A stretch of 64,000 bases of DNA from Cannabis sativa (Eukaryota; Streptophyta; Magnoliopsida; Rosales; Cannabaceae). Made by a program: the position numbers and the translations under genes. The notes beneath the pieces are model-generated. The model worked only from the letters and a program-made list of their open reading frames with translations. It did not search any database and had not been told where the DNA came from. Location: contig NC_083602.1 in the NCBI RefSeq assembly GCF_029168945.1, positions 806,001 to 870,000 of the forward strand, written 5' to 3'. How positions within the stretch are numbered: the stretch's first letter is position 1; every line of letters starts with the position of its first letter. Shown piece after piece: positions 50,621 through 63,908 of the stretch.

Positions 50621-52829
50621 AATTATGACATTAGAATTTTGTATAGTGGAGAAGAATAATTTCCTCATAATGACACCTTGGCTTGACCTACCCAAAGCAA
50701 TAAAATGATATAATATTTATGTATATATTTAAATTAATATAGTGAGATTAATTCCTACAAATGTACTATATAGGCTAAATGGGATAATACCAAACACGGT
50801 ATAACACTTCTAATAAATTCAAACTAAGTTTATTATTAGGGCTTACTTTGACAATATATAAAACTAACTAAAATCAAGTTATGGCACATGTCAAGGCTTT
50901 TTTGCTTTGAAATTTCTTCCCCTTTAAAAATGCTTAATCATCATTTCATTTTCTAAATCTTCATCATTGTCCTTTTGGATTTTAATCCTTTTATTTATAA
51001 CTACCATTTTGGAAAATTGGGTATTAATTAATTTGTTTATTATTATGTAATAAAAACAGAACAATATTCATACCAATATATGTACTATAATTAACCCAAC
51101 CTAATGGAAGTTGTAAAAAAGTGATATTGATGCATTTTAATTTATCTATATTTTAGTACATGAAAATTTTATAACTTATTTAATTTTATTTTATAAAAAT
51201 AAGATGGTGATCAAAAAACGAGAGTTTATGTAATATGTTGCGTAAGAAATAAAATTTAATATGTATATTTGTAAAAAATTCTTTAAACTGTAATTTTGAT
51301 ACAGTTAAAAACTTCTATTTTTTAAAAATTTATGTAATATCCTAAAATAATTATAATGAGCATCATTAAAAAAATTACAATTTTTGTACATGTCAAAATG
51401 AAAAAGGGCAAACAATATTAAATAAGAAAATTTACCATATGACAAAGTAGTAAATAAATTATTGATTTTTATAGTTAATAGACTTAAGCCCAAAACCAAA
51501 CATATACAGTAAAACCTCTATCTAAGAATACTTTATTCAAGAATAAACACTAATTTATTATAAAAAAATTAAGTCCCAATTTGAGCAAGTTATAAATTAA
51601 AATAACCTCTAAATTGTAATTAGATATACATTTTCTAAGTCCCGTGTTAACAAAGTATACCTCTATATAAGAATAATTACATCTCAATAAAATATATACA
51701 TATATTTTTTTACATTTATTTATGTAGAATTAATAATTTTATATTAAATTGTACGTAATACATGTATAAATATTATATTTACTCAAAAATAATTCTATTA
51801 TAATATAGTATTAAAGATTATTTACTGTTATTATTTTTACATTGATATGTTTTAGTGTTTTGAATTTTTTTCTAGTATAATTATATTTAGTTATATAACC
51901 TCTTAATTAGAATATAATTTATTTAGTCCTAAATATATTTTTAAATAGAGGTTGTACTCTATAAAACTATATATTTTTTTTTTATCTTAAAGTCGGTTAA
52001 CGAACTGACATAGTATAAATTAGAACTCCAAATTTATTAAAATGTGTGTGAAAATTAATAGTTATCCCCCAAAAGTGAGTTTATATTATGTTTGAGTAGT
52101 GTTCAAAATATTATGTTCAAGTAGCTTAAGAGGCTTTTTAAACAATGAAAAAGCTTGTATGCAATCCTCTATGGCTTTCAACACTTGGTTTAAATTTGTA
52201 CCTTCTCCTCTCATTTCTTCCTTGTCATACTCCTTCAAGCCTTCCACTAAAGATAATATATAAAATTTGCAAGACAAGAAATTAATTAGATCACATATAT
52301 TTTAGATAATATATAATATTATAGAGTTTAAGATCAATTCAGTGTACACTTGTTCTTACTTACTACATATTATGTTTAAAATCTTTATTGTTTTTAAGGC
52401 ATCCACATGCAAATATTTTTCTTCAAGTTGATATTGATACATTAAATAATTGAAATAAGTCATTAGAACCAAAAGGAAAGTTACACAACAACTTAAGTGG
52501 TAACAAAACCAATATAAATATATGAATCACTTCTCAATGTATATTATAAATATAAATATATAATTGAATAAAGTTGAGTAAGGTAATATGGCAAAGTAGA
52601 CGTATACCCGTACCTTATCCTATACTCGTATCAGGTATATATTTTTATACACTTACCCTACCCTGAATCTCAATTCAATGGATAACTAGGGTACTTACTG
52701 ATAAACTAGTATTATGTTTTAGTTAGTAAAAATAAAGTGGGTGAGTGTTTGGTGTGTATTGCATGTCGAGAGTTTTCAATTCTTGGATTATTTACTTTTA
52801 TAAGAACAAAATTATTATTTTTCAAGTGT
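50621..52829. other. AT-rich intergenic DNA with one unassigned small ORF
   Basis: No gene recognised. A 63-codon minus-strand frame at 52086-52277 (hydrophilic, with GLKEYDKEEMRGEG) has more protein-like composition than its surroundings and could be an exon fragment; I cannot name a family. Confidence 0.45.
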
Positions 52830-53126
52830 CACTATAAAAAAAAATTATTACTTTTAGTGATAATTTTTTAGTCACAACATACAATTTTTGCGAATAAATG
52901 TGACTTTTAATCATAACAAAAACTTACTTGTTGCTAAAATATAGTATTTAGATACAAGTTGTCACTAATTTAGTTTTAGTCACAACAAATTGTAATTTTT
53001 GTGACTAATACGTTTAGCCATAGATCTTTTAGTCATGACATAAGAATGGTAATTTATAATTAGTTACAGTTTTTTTACTTTTAGTTACAAGTTTTGTTGT
53101 GAATAAAAGTAAAACTTTTTATAGTG
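52830..53126. mobile_element. CACTA-type MITE (family C)
   Basis: CACTATAAAAAAAAATTATT at the left and ACTTTTTATAGTG at the right are inverted ends. The flanks TGT and AGT match at 2 of 3. The inner TTAGTCACAA and GTGACTAA motifs match 19797-20157. Confidence 0.8.
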
Positions 53127-53639
53127 AGTTGTGGTGTTCAAAATATAATATTGGAGCCCTTAACTCACTTGTAAAGTTTGTTAAAGATATTATTTGTGGT
53201 TTAGTACTACAAAGTTTGCTATTGAAATCAAGTTTGCTAGAAAAATATATATAAAATTTTAGCAAGGCCATGCTCATTGATCAATAGAATATTAAGACAT
53301 TTAATAGAAAATTATTGTGTGATTGATGCATATCTTTAAGGCCAAAACTTGGAGATTATCACTAGTCACAATAAGGTAACACAACTAAGGATATATGTTA
53401 TACCTTTGTGATTCAAACCACAGAATCCAGATTTGATCTAACAATTATTTTTTGTTTTCAATTTTTTTTTTTTTTTTGTATAATTTTGTTTTTAAAGAAT
53501 TGCTTATTGAAAACAATGCCAAACACTTTTATTTGTGTTCAAAAAAGAATTTTTACTTTCTAAAAACAAAAAAAAAAACATTTTAATTATGGTATCAAAC
53601 AACCTTAACTACTTTTTCCTTAAATACCTTATTTAGTTT

Positions 53640-53927
53640 GGGAAATTTACAAAAATACTGAAATTTAGGCTAACTATTACAAAGATACTGTCACATGTAA
53701 ATATTTTCAAAAATACTGTGTTTTTATAAAATACCAGTAAAACACAAAGTAGAACAACTCAAAACAACATTAGAGCAACTAAAAAGCACCAGTAGAACAC
53801 TAGTGAAACTTAACACAGTATACTGCAGTATGAAACTTATAAAAAATATAGTAAAAAAGTAAAAAATACCGTCTGGCAGTATTTTTATAAAAAAATAGCA
53901 AAAGTTAGTATACCATGTAAATTTCCC
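53640..53927. mobile_element. Small TIR element (MITE, unclassified)
   Basis: GGGAAATTTACAAAAATACT at the left and ATGTAAATTTCCC at the right form inverted ends. The flanks TTTAGTTT and TATAGTTT match at 7 of 8. Direct ACTGTGTTT / AACACAGTA-type blocks lie within. Confidence 0.65.
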
Positions 53928-55395
53928 TATAGTTTCCATGTTTTCTATATTTCCTTCATTAATACCATTTGTTTTGAAAAATACCTATTAATTTTAATTT
54001 CTTTTGAAAAATAAAAGCATAAATGTAAATAAAAGAAAAAAGCCCAATTTTGTAGCCCATGAGAGGCCCACTACAAAACAAGTTGTTCTTCCTTATAAGC
54101 CCAACAACAACCGAATAGGCCCTTAAAATAGTGACAATGTTTTTTTAGAAAAATGACATTATACAAAGTGAATAAAATAATAATATTGCTTTGAAAATGA
54201 AAGAGTGCATTAATTATAACTTAGTAGAAAAGCAGTGCAATGCAATGTTATTTTTATGGGGCAGTAAAATCTGACACACTCTACTTCACTTTACATTAAA
54301 TTTTCTAGAAAATATAAAAAATAAAAATATAATAAAAAATTTAACTACGTAGCTCCAAATACAAGCAAAAGTCTCATAAATAATAAAACAGAAGTGTTTG
54401 TCAAAATTCACCACATTATTATTCTTTTTTTCTATGAAGAAAACTATGGAATTAAGTTGAAACTAGCTGAGTTGAGACATACCCATTTTCCACAAAGGAA
54501 AGGTAAACTAAACTAAACTAAACTCACTAACTTTCTTTTCTATGCAAATTTCCAAGCCTTTACTTTTGGTTTTATTCGAGTGAGTATTATTATTAGATAG
54601 TAGAGAGAATAAGGATTACGTGGTGCAGATTCTTTTATCGGGTTATCATCCTATCCTATCCTCTCAGATGATCGATAAAGTATTAATGCTATAATAATGA
54701 TTAAGGTGATTAAAAATTGCCACTTTATTGTGTGTAAGGAACTTGTTTTAGTATTCCTTGCCATAATTAATACTAATAATTTTTTGTTTTTCTAATATAT
54801 TTTCTCAATGAGAAAGTTAATTATTTTGATGTAAAATTATAAAATAAAGAGTATTGCTATAAAGTATTAGTTAAGTGATATTTTGCGATTAATTAGTGAT
54901 ATCATATAGAAATTATTACTTTAAATTATATGTGATCTGATACTTGATTGTATTAATACCGATCAATATTGAAGATTGCTAGACTTAACATTTCTCATGG
55001 CCTGGAAATAAGGGTCATTGTCTCTAACCTCCATTCTTTTATCTTTTATGGGCAAACCCCATACTCCATCTCCATTGTTTTATATAGATAATATAATTAT
55101 TAAAATCAAATTTCTTTATTATATTATTACTTTTTAAAAAATATTTTAAAGCCTCACATTCTATTGCAGGAAAGCATTAAATTCTGTCACAACAATAAAT
55201 TTTCACCTCTCTCACAACAACAACAACATATATCCATAATTATTATCTCTCTTTTTCTTCTTTCTTCTTTCTTCTTCTCTTCATTTTCTCTAAATCAAAA
55301 GAGTGATTTTTTTTTTTTGCCATATTATCACTTTTAACACTTTTTCTTTTGTTGGGTGTTTTTTGCTTTCAAAATAGGCTCAAAAAGAAGTTAAA
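53928..55395. other. Upstream region of the peptide gene
   Basis: No other gene seen. Near 55080 there is TTTTATATAGATAATA (possible TATA box), and a CT-rich leader at about 55240-55290 precedes the start codon. Confidence 0.45.
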
Positions 55396-55804
55396 ATGAA
55401 GAAATTTTTGATAATCTTCTTTGTGATTTGGGCAAGTTTGATCATGTTCCTCCTTGGATTCTCTACCACTCATCAATATGGTAATATTCAAATTTTCTTT
55501 TCTTCTTCTTTGAACATAAATATATATTTGGCTATATATAATTGATTCTTTTGTTGACATATAAATTTATGATTAAATATTTTCAGAAAAGCATAATGGA
55601 TTAATAATAAGTAGAAAGCAATTAAAGGAAGAGAAGAGTAGTTTTATGGATATGGAAGATTATGGGCCAATTGATCCAGTTCCAAGCTCAAAGGCATCTA
55701 TAAGGCCAGGCCCAATAGAGCATGGGAGTCCAATAATCCCATATATACCAAAGCCTTCTCCTCCTCCTAATCCTAATCCTAATCCTAATTCTGACCATTC
55801 CTAA
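55396..55804 (+). CDS. Small secreted Pro-rich peptide precursor (unknown family)
   Basis: Two exons: 55396-55480 (85 nt) and 55587-55804 (218 nt), GT-AG intron of 106 nt, giving 100 residues. Residues 1-22 are strongly hydrophobic (MKKFLIIFFVIWASLIMFLL), a signal peptide or anchor. The middle (about 29-50) is charged, with RKQLKEEK. The C-terminal half is acidic then Pro-rich: EDYGPIDPVPSSK at 52-64, then RPGPIEHGSPIIPYIPKP and three Asn-Pro repeats. A short signal-anchored precursor ending in a Pro-rich segment with a Tyr after acidic residues is the architecture of plant peptide hormones such as PSY and RGF, but it does not match their consensus well enough for me to name it. A membrane-tethered protein is the alternative. 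The start is the first ATG after a CT-rich leader. Confidence 0.75.
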
Positions 55805-57049
55805 TTCCTATTCTTACTAGGGATAGTGGTATCCATTGTTTGGAATGAAGATAGTCTCTCTGTTATCCCTGCACCCAAACACTACTTTTGTGTTTGTTTT
55901 TCTTGTTCTTTAACTTTGCTTTGTAATTGGATGAATTTGTGTTGTTCATGACCACTACACCACTTTGTATATTATATCAACTTTAATTCTAATTTTTATA
56001 TATGGGTGAATTGTTAATGAGTATTATTAATAGGTAGTATTAGAAAAATTTGAGTTTTTATATTTAATTAGAAAAAATTTTCATTTTTATATTACATGAG
56101 TTAGGATTATTCTATCGGCTGAAAAAAAAATCAGAAAAAAAAGATAAAAATTAAGTTTGATTTAAATATTCTATTATTTAAATATTTTTGTGATGTAGTG
56201 TAAAAAGTAATATATTCTTTTAATAAAGTAGTTAAATTAAATATAAAAATTTAAATTTATCTTTTATTATTTGTTATTAAATAAATGTCTAATGGTTTAA
56301 TATTTTAAAATTAATATTGATAATTAAATTTATTTACAAACCATCAATAAATAATATCTAATAGAAAGTGCTCCTATATATAAATTGAGATTATTTCACA
56401 AATAGACAAAAATAATAAAAAAAATTACAAAAATACGATTTCACAGAATTTTAAATATTTTTACGATTTTTTTGATTTTATTTATAGAAAATACGGTCTT
56501 TTTTATGTTGTACTCTTGTTAATTTTTTGTTGTTAATTTGATGTTATTTAGATGTTATTTTTATGTTACTTTTATATAGTTTTCTTAATTGTTGTTTCTA
56601 TGGAAAACTGTAAAAATGTGAAAATTCTATAAACATTAAAATATAATTTTTTTTTACAAAAAATAGTACCTTATGTATATATTTTGGTCCATATCTCTAA
56701 AATTACAATTATTAGGACAGTAGGGTTAATATCTTTTAATATCAAAAGAAGATTTATACTAATTTAAATTCTGTATTTTAGCATAATGATATTTATTTTT
56801 TGAAATTTTATTTTGGATCAAAAATAATTAGGAACTAAAATTGGTTCTTGTCAAAATGTTTCCTTATATAATCAAACTATTATAGTAAAATTATTTCTAA
56901 ATATAATCAACCAATCATAAAAGAATGAATAAAAAATTATTAATTAATCCATTCAAAAAAATGATTAATTAATACTTAAAGTTAAAAAAAAATACTTTTA
57001 ATTATTAAAAACTATTTTTAAAATATATTTTGTTACAAAATAAATTTTC
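55805..57049. other. AT-rich intergenic DNA
   Basis: Contains the 3' UTR of the peptide gene (to about 55970). The rest is AT-rich; weak TIR-like similarity near 56395-56700 is not bounded. Confidence 0.5.
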
Positions 57050-57416
57050 AGTGCTACCGCCAACCTCTTATTACAATCTCTTAGTCAATTTCTACGCCCG
57101 AAAACATATGTCGAAGTATTTTTTTTTCAAATTATTTTTACGGGGGTGTTCGTTATGCTTACAACATCATCCCTGTAAATTTTTGAAAAGTTTTAAATAG
57201 TTTACAGTGCCGAAAATACGTTTAAAGTTTTTTAAAATGGTAAACTGAAATATCAAGAACTCTGTTTTCGATACTGTAAACTATTCAGAAATTTTCAAAA
57301 ATTTACAGGGATGATATTGTAACTATAACGAATACCGCTATAAAAAATTGAAAAAAAAAATATTTCAGCATGTGATTTCGAACGTGGAGATTGACTTAGA
57401 GGTTGTAATTAGCACT
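57050..57416. mobile_element. Long-TIR MITE
   Basis: AGTGCTACCGCCAACCTC at the left; on the opposite strand the right end reads AGTGCTAATTACAACCTC. The symmetry continues through TACAGGGATGAT / ATCATCCCTGTA to a centre near 57240. No TSD seen. Confidence 0.7.
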
Positions 57417-57649
57417 TCTCTTCTAGAAATTTTCTAAAAGGTCTCTATAACCCTTTAAAATTGACTATAATTCTATAAATAGACGTCGATTTTATACCGA
57501 TAAACTCAATTTTAATAGCATCGATCCTAAAAAATAATTGATTTTCTGACCGACGGGATTTCCATATTTTGTAATAGTAATACTTGGATTGATGTCAAAA
57601 TTTAGTATCGGTGCCAACACAATAAATATATATTATTTTTAAAACAACA

Positions 57650-59240
57650 TTTTTTTTTTCCATGAATCAGTATGCTCATTGCTCAAAACTTCATATATAC
57701 AACCTAAAAGCACCATAAATGGCCTTAATATTATCTATACAACTTTATTTACAATACTTGAAACCAATCTCTATCTTTTTGCTTAACTTTTTTTGGCAAT
57801 TCAAACAATATTCTATTTTTTACAGCCCATTTAACTTGCTTAACAATTTCAGTATTTTGTTGCCTATTTGAGTTCCAAATCAATTCATTTCTAGCTCTCC
57901 AAATGACATACACCAGAGCAGCAACTGAAGCCATTTTAACACATCTTCAAAACCTGGATCCCTTGGACTTTCGGATCCATTTCAGCAGGCCATGCGAGGA
58001 ATCAAATTGAACCTGCCAGTGTAACCATAATTTGAATAACTTCAAACATTCAAGAGTGATCTCACACTTGAAAAATAAATGCTCCACACTCTCTGTTTCT
58101 CTGTTGCAGAGGATGCACTTAGGGGAATCAATTATATGCTGAACTTGTGAAGTCTATCCCGAGTCTTCAACCTATTCTTCACATCAAGCCAAGTCAAAAA
58201 ACTATGTTTGGGAGAATTGAGTCTGCTCCAGAATTCATTACTCCACAACACTTTATCTAAAACAAAGTCAAACTAGCAATAACCCTTGCTGATTTTGTAA
58301 TCAGAACCAACAAACACTTCTGGCTGTTGTACCTGCTGCACTCTGTCTTTTATTTCTACCATTTTTCTCCAGTACCAGCTGCTGGTTGTGGGAGCTTTGT
58401 GCTCCCACCAATTCTGTTGTTTAATGTACACACAGTGCACCCACTTAATCCATAGGTTGTCTTTTTTGTTAGCCACAGCCCACACGTGCTTAACCATTGC
58501 TGAAATGTTCCATGTAGCAATGTTCAATGTTCCATGTAGCAATGTTCATAATACCTAGGCCACCTGCCTTTTTTGGGGCACAAATCTTCTCCCAAGAAAT
58601 GCTTCCAGCCCCTGTCATCAAGCCTTTTCCAGTCCATAGAAAATTTCTACAAATGGATTCAATCTCTTTAATGACTTTTTTTAGGCAGGATCATCATTTG
58701 ACTCCAATAAATGTGTATTGAAATAAGGACCGAGTTCACAAGCACCAACCTACCAGCAAAGGAAAGGTTTTGAGTGCCCCAAACCTTAATTTTAGCAGTC
58801 ATTTTTTGAGCAAAGGCTGCTGCAATCCGAAGCATTGATCTTCTTAGCACAAATAGGTACCCCAAAATATTTGAATGGATCTCTATGTCTAGTAAAACCA
58901 AACATGTATAACATTCTCTGAATTTCTCTATCTGTCATACCCGAACAATACAAGGTTGACTTTTCCTTATTAGTGTTCAAACCATATGTAAGAGAAAATA
59001 GCTTGAGACCTTTCATCAAGAAGTAAATACTCTTGAAATCACCTTTGCAAAATAATAGAATATCATCCGCAAAGCTGAGATGATTAAGTCTCATTTCAGA
59101 ACACCTCTCATGAAATGCAAACTCCTCCTTTTTCCCCACTTTAATCAAGATTAGATATTTCATACCTAAAACAAACAATAAGGGGGACATGGGATCTACT
59201 TGTCTCAAACCTCTTTTAGCCTAAAAAAGCCCTGAAGAGA
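57650..59240 (-). pseudogene. 5'-truncated LINE remnant with RT FADD motif
   Basis: Minus-strand translation gives, in order, NGSLQGFF, a frameshift, [15 protein letters not shown] (usual Gly replaced by Val), [14 protein letters not shown] with the catalytic Asp pair near 59075, [22 protein letters not shown], the zinc-binding region (around 58080-58130) and VYVIWRARNELIWNS near 57885. Several frameshifts and stops break it. A run of A on the minus strand (57648-57660) marks the 3' end. No RNase H domain. Confidence 0.88.
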
Positions 59241-59324
59241 TCCATTAAATCTCTTTGATTGATTGTAGAATGCTTTGCAATGATGTGGCACCAATAGGTG
59301 GTACAATTAAAAGAATGAAACATG

Positions 59325-59607
59325 ATGTGACTAAAAATAATAAAATCGTGATTAATTATAAATTATTATTGAGTAAAATATTTATGGCTAAAGGTATTAG
59401 TCACAAAATTTATAATTTATTGTGATTAAATGTGATTTTAGTCACAATACTTATTATGACTAAAATTAAATTAGTAATACCTTGTATATAAATATTATAT
59501 TTTAATCGCGAGTACTTTTTTATTATAACTAAAAATCACATTTAATTATAAAAAATTTATATTATGAGTAAAAGATTATTACTAAAAGTAGTTACTTTTT
59601 TAATGAA
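59325..59607. mobile_element. CACTA-type MITE (family C), worn
   Basis: Many GTGACTAAAA / TTTTAGTCAC motifs, ending AAAGTAGTTACTTTTTTAATG, which fits the family C right end with one change. The left end is lost. Confidence 0.6.
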
Positions 59608-60178
59608 TGCTCTTGTCAAAATGACTCATTTTGATTTAATATTTCTTTACAAATTTTGTAAAAGGTTGTTTTCTGTAGCCTTTCAAGTTTGATATGACCA
59701 GCTTAATTAAAAGAAAAAGGAAAAAAAAAAGAAATTGAAAATTGTTGCTGTTTGTTATTGTTTTTGTTGTTGTTGGTACTTGTGTCATTCAATGAATTTG
59801 GCTCTTTTAGGCATTGAGATGGAGTGAGTATATTGCCACCTTCTTTGTTGTAATTAATTTGTTTTGTTTTTGTGTATTTAATATATAACAATATTTAATT
59901 ATATATATACATTATATTATATTGTCATGTTATTTTGCTACTTAACTTATCTCCTTATCTTATGAAGTCTTCACAAGAATAATAGGTATATATATGATCA
60001 TTATAACTGATCTCATAATGTAAAGTGAAATATGACAAAAAAATGATGGTGTAAATTTGACTTGAAAGTAGTTAATGATATATGTTATCTATACTTTATT
60101 TTTTGAACAATGATTAGTATTTAGTAGAGACTTTGCAATAGGGCTTGCTATGAACTTTAGGGGCCTTATGCAAAATAT
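59608..60178. other. AT-rich intergenic DNA
   Basis: No gene or bounded repeat recognised. Confidence 0.55.
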
Positions 60179-60580
60179 TAGGGATGTCAAAAAGATCCAT
60201 TTAGTTGGAACGAGTCAGAATTTTGATTTGACGGATCTCTTATGATCCAAAACATTCAGATACTAATTGGATCTCAAATATTAAAAAAAAAAACTTAATT
60301 CAAGACACGAACCTCAAATCCGAACTCGGATCGAACTCGCTCGGGATCCAAACCCGCACCCAAACCTAGTTACCAGACCCGACCTGACTGGGTCCGGGTT
60401 CGGGCCCCGACCCGACCAGACCTGGACCCAGACCTAACACCGGACCCAAACCTAGGACCTGACCCAGACTAGGGACTCGACCTAAGACCCAGACCCGAAC
60501 CAGGACCCAAACAGAGAGTCGAGACCAGAATTCGAATCTGGGACCCAGGTGCCGAACCCAGACCCGAACCTGGACTTGGG

Positions 60581-61272
60581 AGGGCTGAACATTTTGAGTG
60601 GGTTAGACCCGAACCCGAGCAACCCGCCCGAACCCGAACTGGGGAACCTGCAAAAAAAAATTTTAAAAAGTTTCGGGCGGGTTGGGTTCAACCCGGTACC
60701 CTTCGGGTGGGTTGGCGGGTTGAGATTTTAGGGGTACCGGGTTTCGGGTTGAACCCGCGAACCCGCCCGCCAACCCGGTTTATAAATATTAGATATAGAT
60801 GTATATTTTTTATTACTATTTTTATATATATAATATGGACTTTAGATTTTTAGGGACTATGGATATTGGATATGAATGTATTTTGATTTATTTTAGTTTT
60901 CACTTTTATCATGATTCATGAACATGAATGTGAAGTTTGATTTGAATCTTTGATAAATAGGTTGTTTGTTTGTTGGTTGGATTGATTAATGCATTTTTTC
61001 TTCAATAGTAGATACTATGAACAAATTGCTATATTATATATTCTTAATTTAATAAATAAAAAAAATAAAAAAAATAATCATTTCAATAAAAAATTAATTT
61101 TTTTAAAGAGTTGACCGGGTCAACCCGCCAACCCGCTAAACCCGACCAACTGAAACCCGCCAACCCGCCAACCTGCCAACCCGTGCCCTATTCGGGTCCG
61201 GGTTCGGTTTTAATTTTTTGAACCCGAAACCCGTGAACCCGAAACCCGATAAACCCGCCCGATGTTCAGCCC
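60581..61272. mobile_element. Nested hAT-like MITE with CGGGTT motifs
   Basis: AGGGCTGAACAT at the left and ATGTTCAGCCC at the right are inverted ends, with CCCGAACCCG / CGGGTTCGGG arrays next to both and an AT-rich core. The flanks GACTTGGG and AAGTTGGG match at 6 of 8. Confidence 0.75.
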
Positions 61273-62275
61273 AAGTTGGGATTCGGACAGGACCCAAGAC
61301 CCAAACTTGGACCTGGACCCGGACTCGGGCCCAGACACGGACCCAGACCTGGACCTAGACCTAAACCTAGACCCGGGACCCTAACCTGGACCCAGGACCC
61401 GGGACCCTAACCTGGACCCAGGACCCGGGACTTGGGACTGAGACCCGGACCCAAGACTCTTGGACCCAGACCCAGAACAGGACCCAAGGCTCGAGATCGA
61501 GATCTGGACCTGGGACTTGGGACCTAGGACTTGGACCGAGACCCAGACCGGGACCCAGACCCAAACCTGGACCCAAGACCCGAAACCTAGACTTGTACTC
61601 GAACCCGGACCCAGACCCAGACCCGGTACCCGGGACCCAGGACTCTGGACCAAGGACCTGAGACCCTAACCCAAACTTGGGACTCAGACTGAGACTTGGA
61701 CTGGGACCCAGACCCCAAACTTGAACCTAGACCCAGGGTGGATCTAGACCCGTGATCTGGACCCAGACCTAGGATTGGGACACAGGACTAGGACCCAAAC
61801 CCGAGACTTGGACTCGGACTCGGGATCAGGAATGGGACCCAAACCCAAGACCTGGGACCTAGACCGAGACTCAGACTAGGACCTAGATCCGGACCCCGAA
61901 CCCAAACCTGAGACCGGAACTCGGACTTGGGACTGGGACCCAAACCCAGGAACGGGACCCAAACCCAGAACCGGGACCTGGACCCGAGATCCGAGACTTG
62001 GGACTAGGACCTAGACTTGGGACCCGAACCCAGACACAGAATCGGATCTGAACCCCGTACCCTGGACCTGGACCTCAGACCCGAGACTGGGACCCGAACC
62101 CAGACGCGGACCTAGACTGGGAACAGGACGAGACCAGGACCGGGACTGAGACTTGGACCTGAATCCGGACCTAGGTCCGTGACCGGGACCCGACCTAGAC
62201 CTAGGAGCCATTCCTGGACCAGGACCCAGACCCAGACCTGAGACCCGAGACCCAGACCCAAACTTGACTCGTAGT
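61273..62275 (+). repeat. GGACCC/CAGACC minisatellite
   Basis: About 1 kb of degenerate 6-bp units (GGACCC, AGACCC, AGACCT, GGACTT). It is very GC-rich and strand-asymmetric: + strand purine-GACC, minus strand GGTCC. A further block of the same type lies at about 60300-60580 before the nested element. Long Gly/Ser/Arg- or Pro/Asp-rich open frames are repeat translations. Confidence 0.9.
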
Positions 62276-62590
62276 TGGTGTTGGGGTCGAGTTTATTGAA
62301 AATATATTATAACTTTACACAATCTATTAATACAAGTCAATACCAAACATAGTATTGTATTAAATAATACTAATACAAAATTAAAATGGATATAAAATAA
62401 TAAGCTTAGATATATAAAAAAAAAGGTCGGGTCGGATCAAATCTGATTTGAATAAGTCAGGTCGGATCTGATTCGATCCAAGTATCTGATCTAGTGAGAC
62501 GGGGCGGGACGGATCCTTACACGATTTGGATGAGGTCGGATCATAGCTAGATCAGATTCGACCTGATCCATTTACACTCCTACAAAATAT

Positions 62591-63908
<1,318 letters not shown>

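Larger units (their letters stand above)
60179..62582. mobile_element. hAT-type element carrying a GC-rich minisatellite
   Basis: Starts TAGGGATGTCAAAAAGATCC and ends, on the opposite strand, TAGGAGTGTAAATGGATC. A perfect 8-bp TSD CAAAATAT is at 60171-60178 and 62583-62590. Subterminal GATCCGA/TCGGATC motifs appear near both ends. The interior is mostly GGACCCAGACC-type repeat plus a second element at 60581-61272. There is no transposase. 2404 bp. Confidence 0.88.

Noticed and set aside
61367..61669. Gly/Ser/Val-rich and Asp/Pro/Thr-rich proteins on both strands
   Set aside because: Produced by the GGACCC minisatellite; no start context, no domain, all frames open for the same reason.
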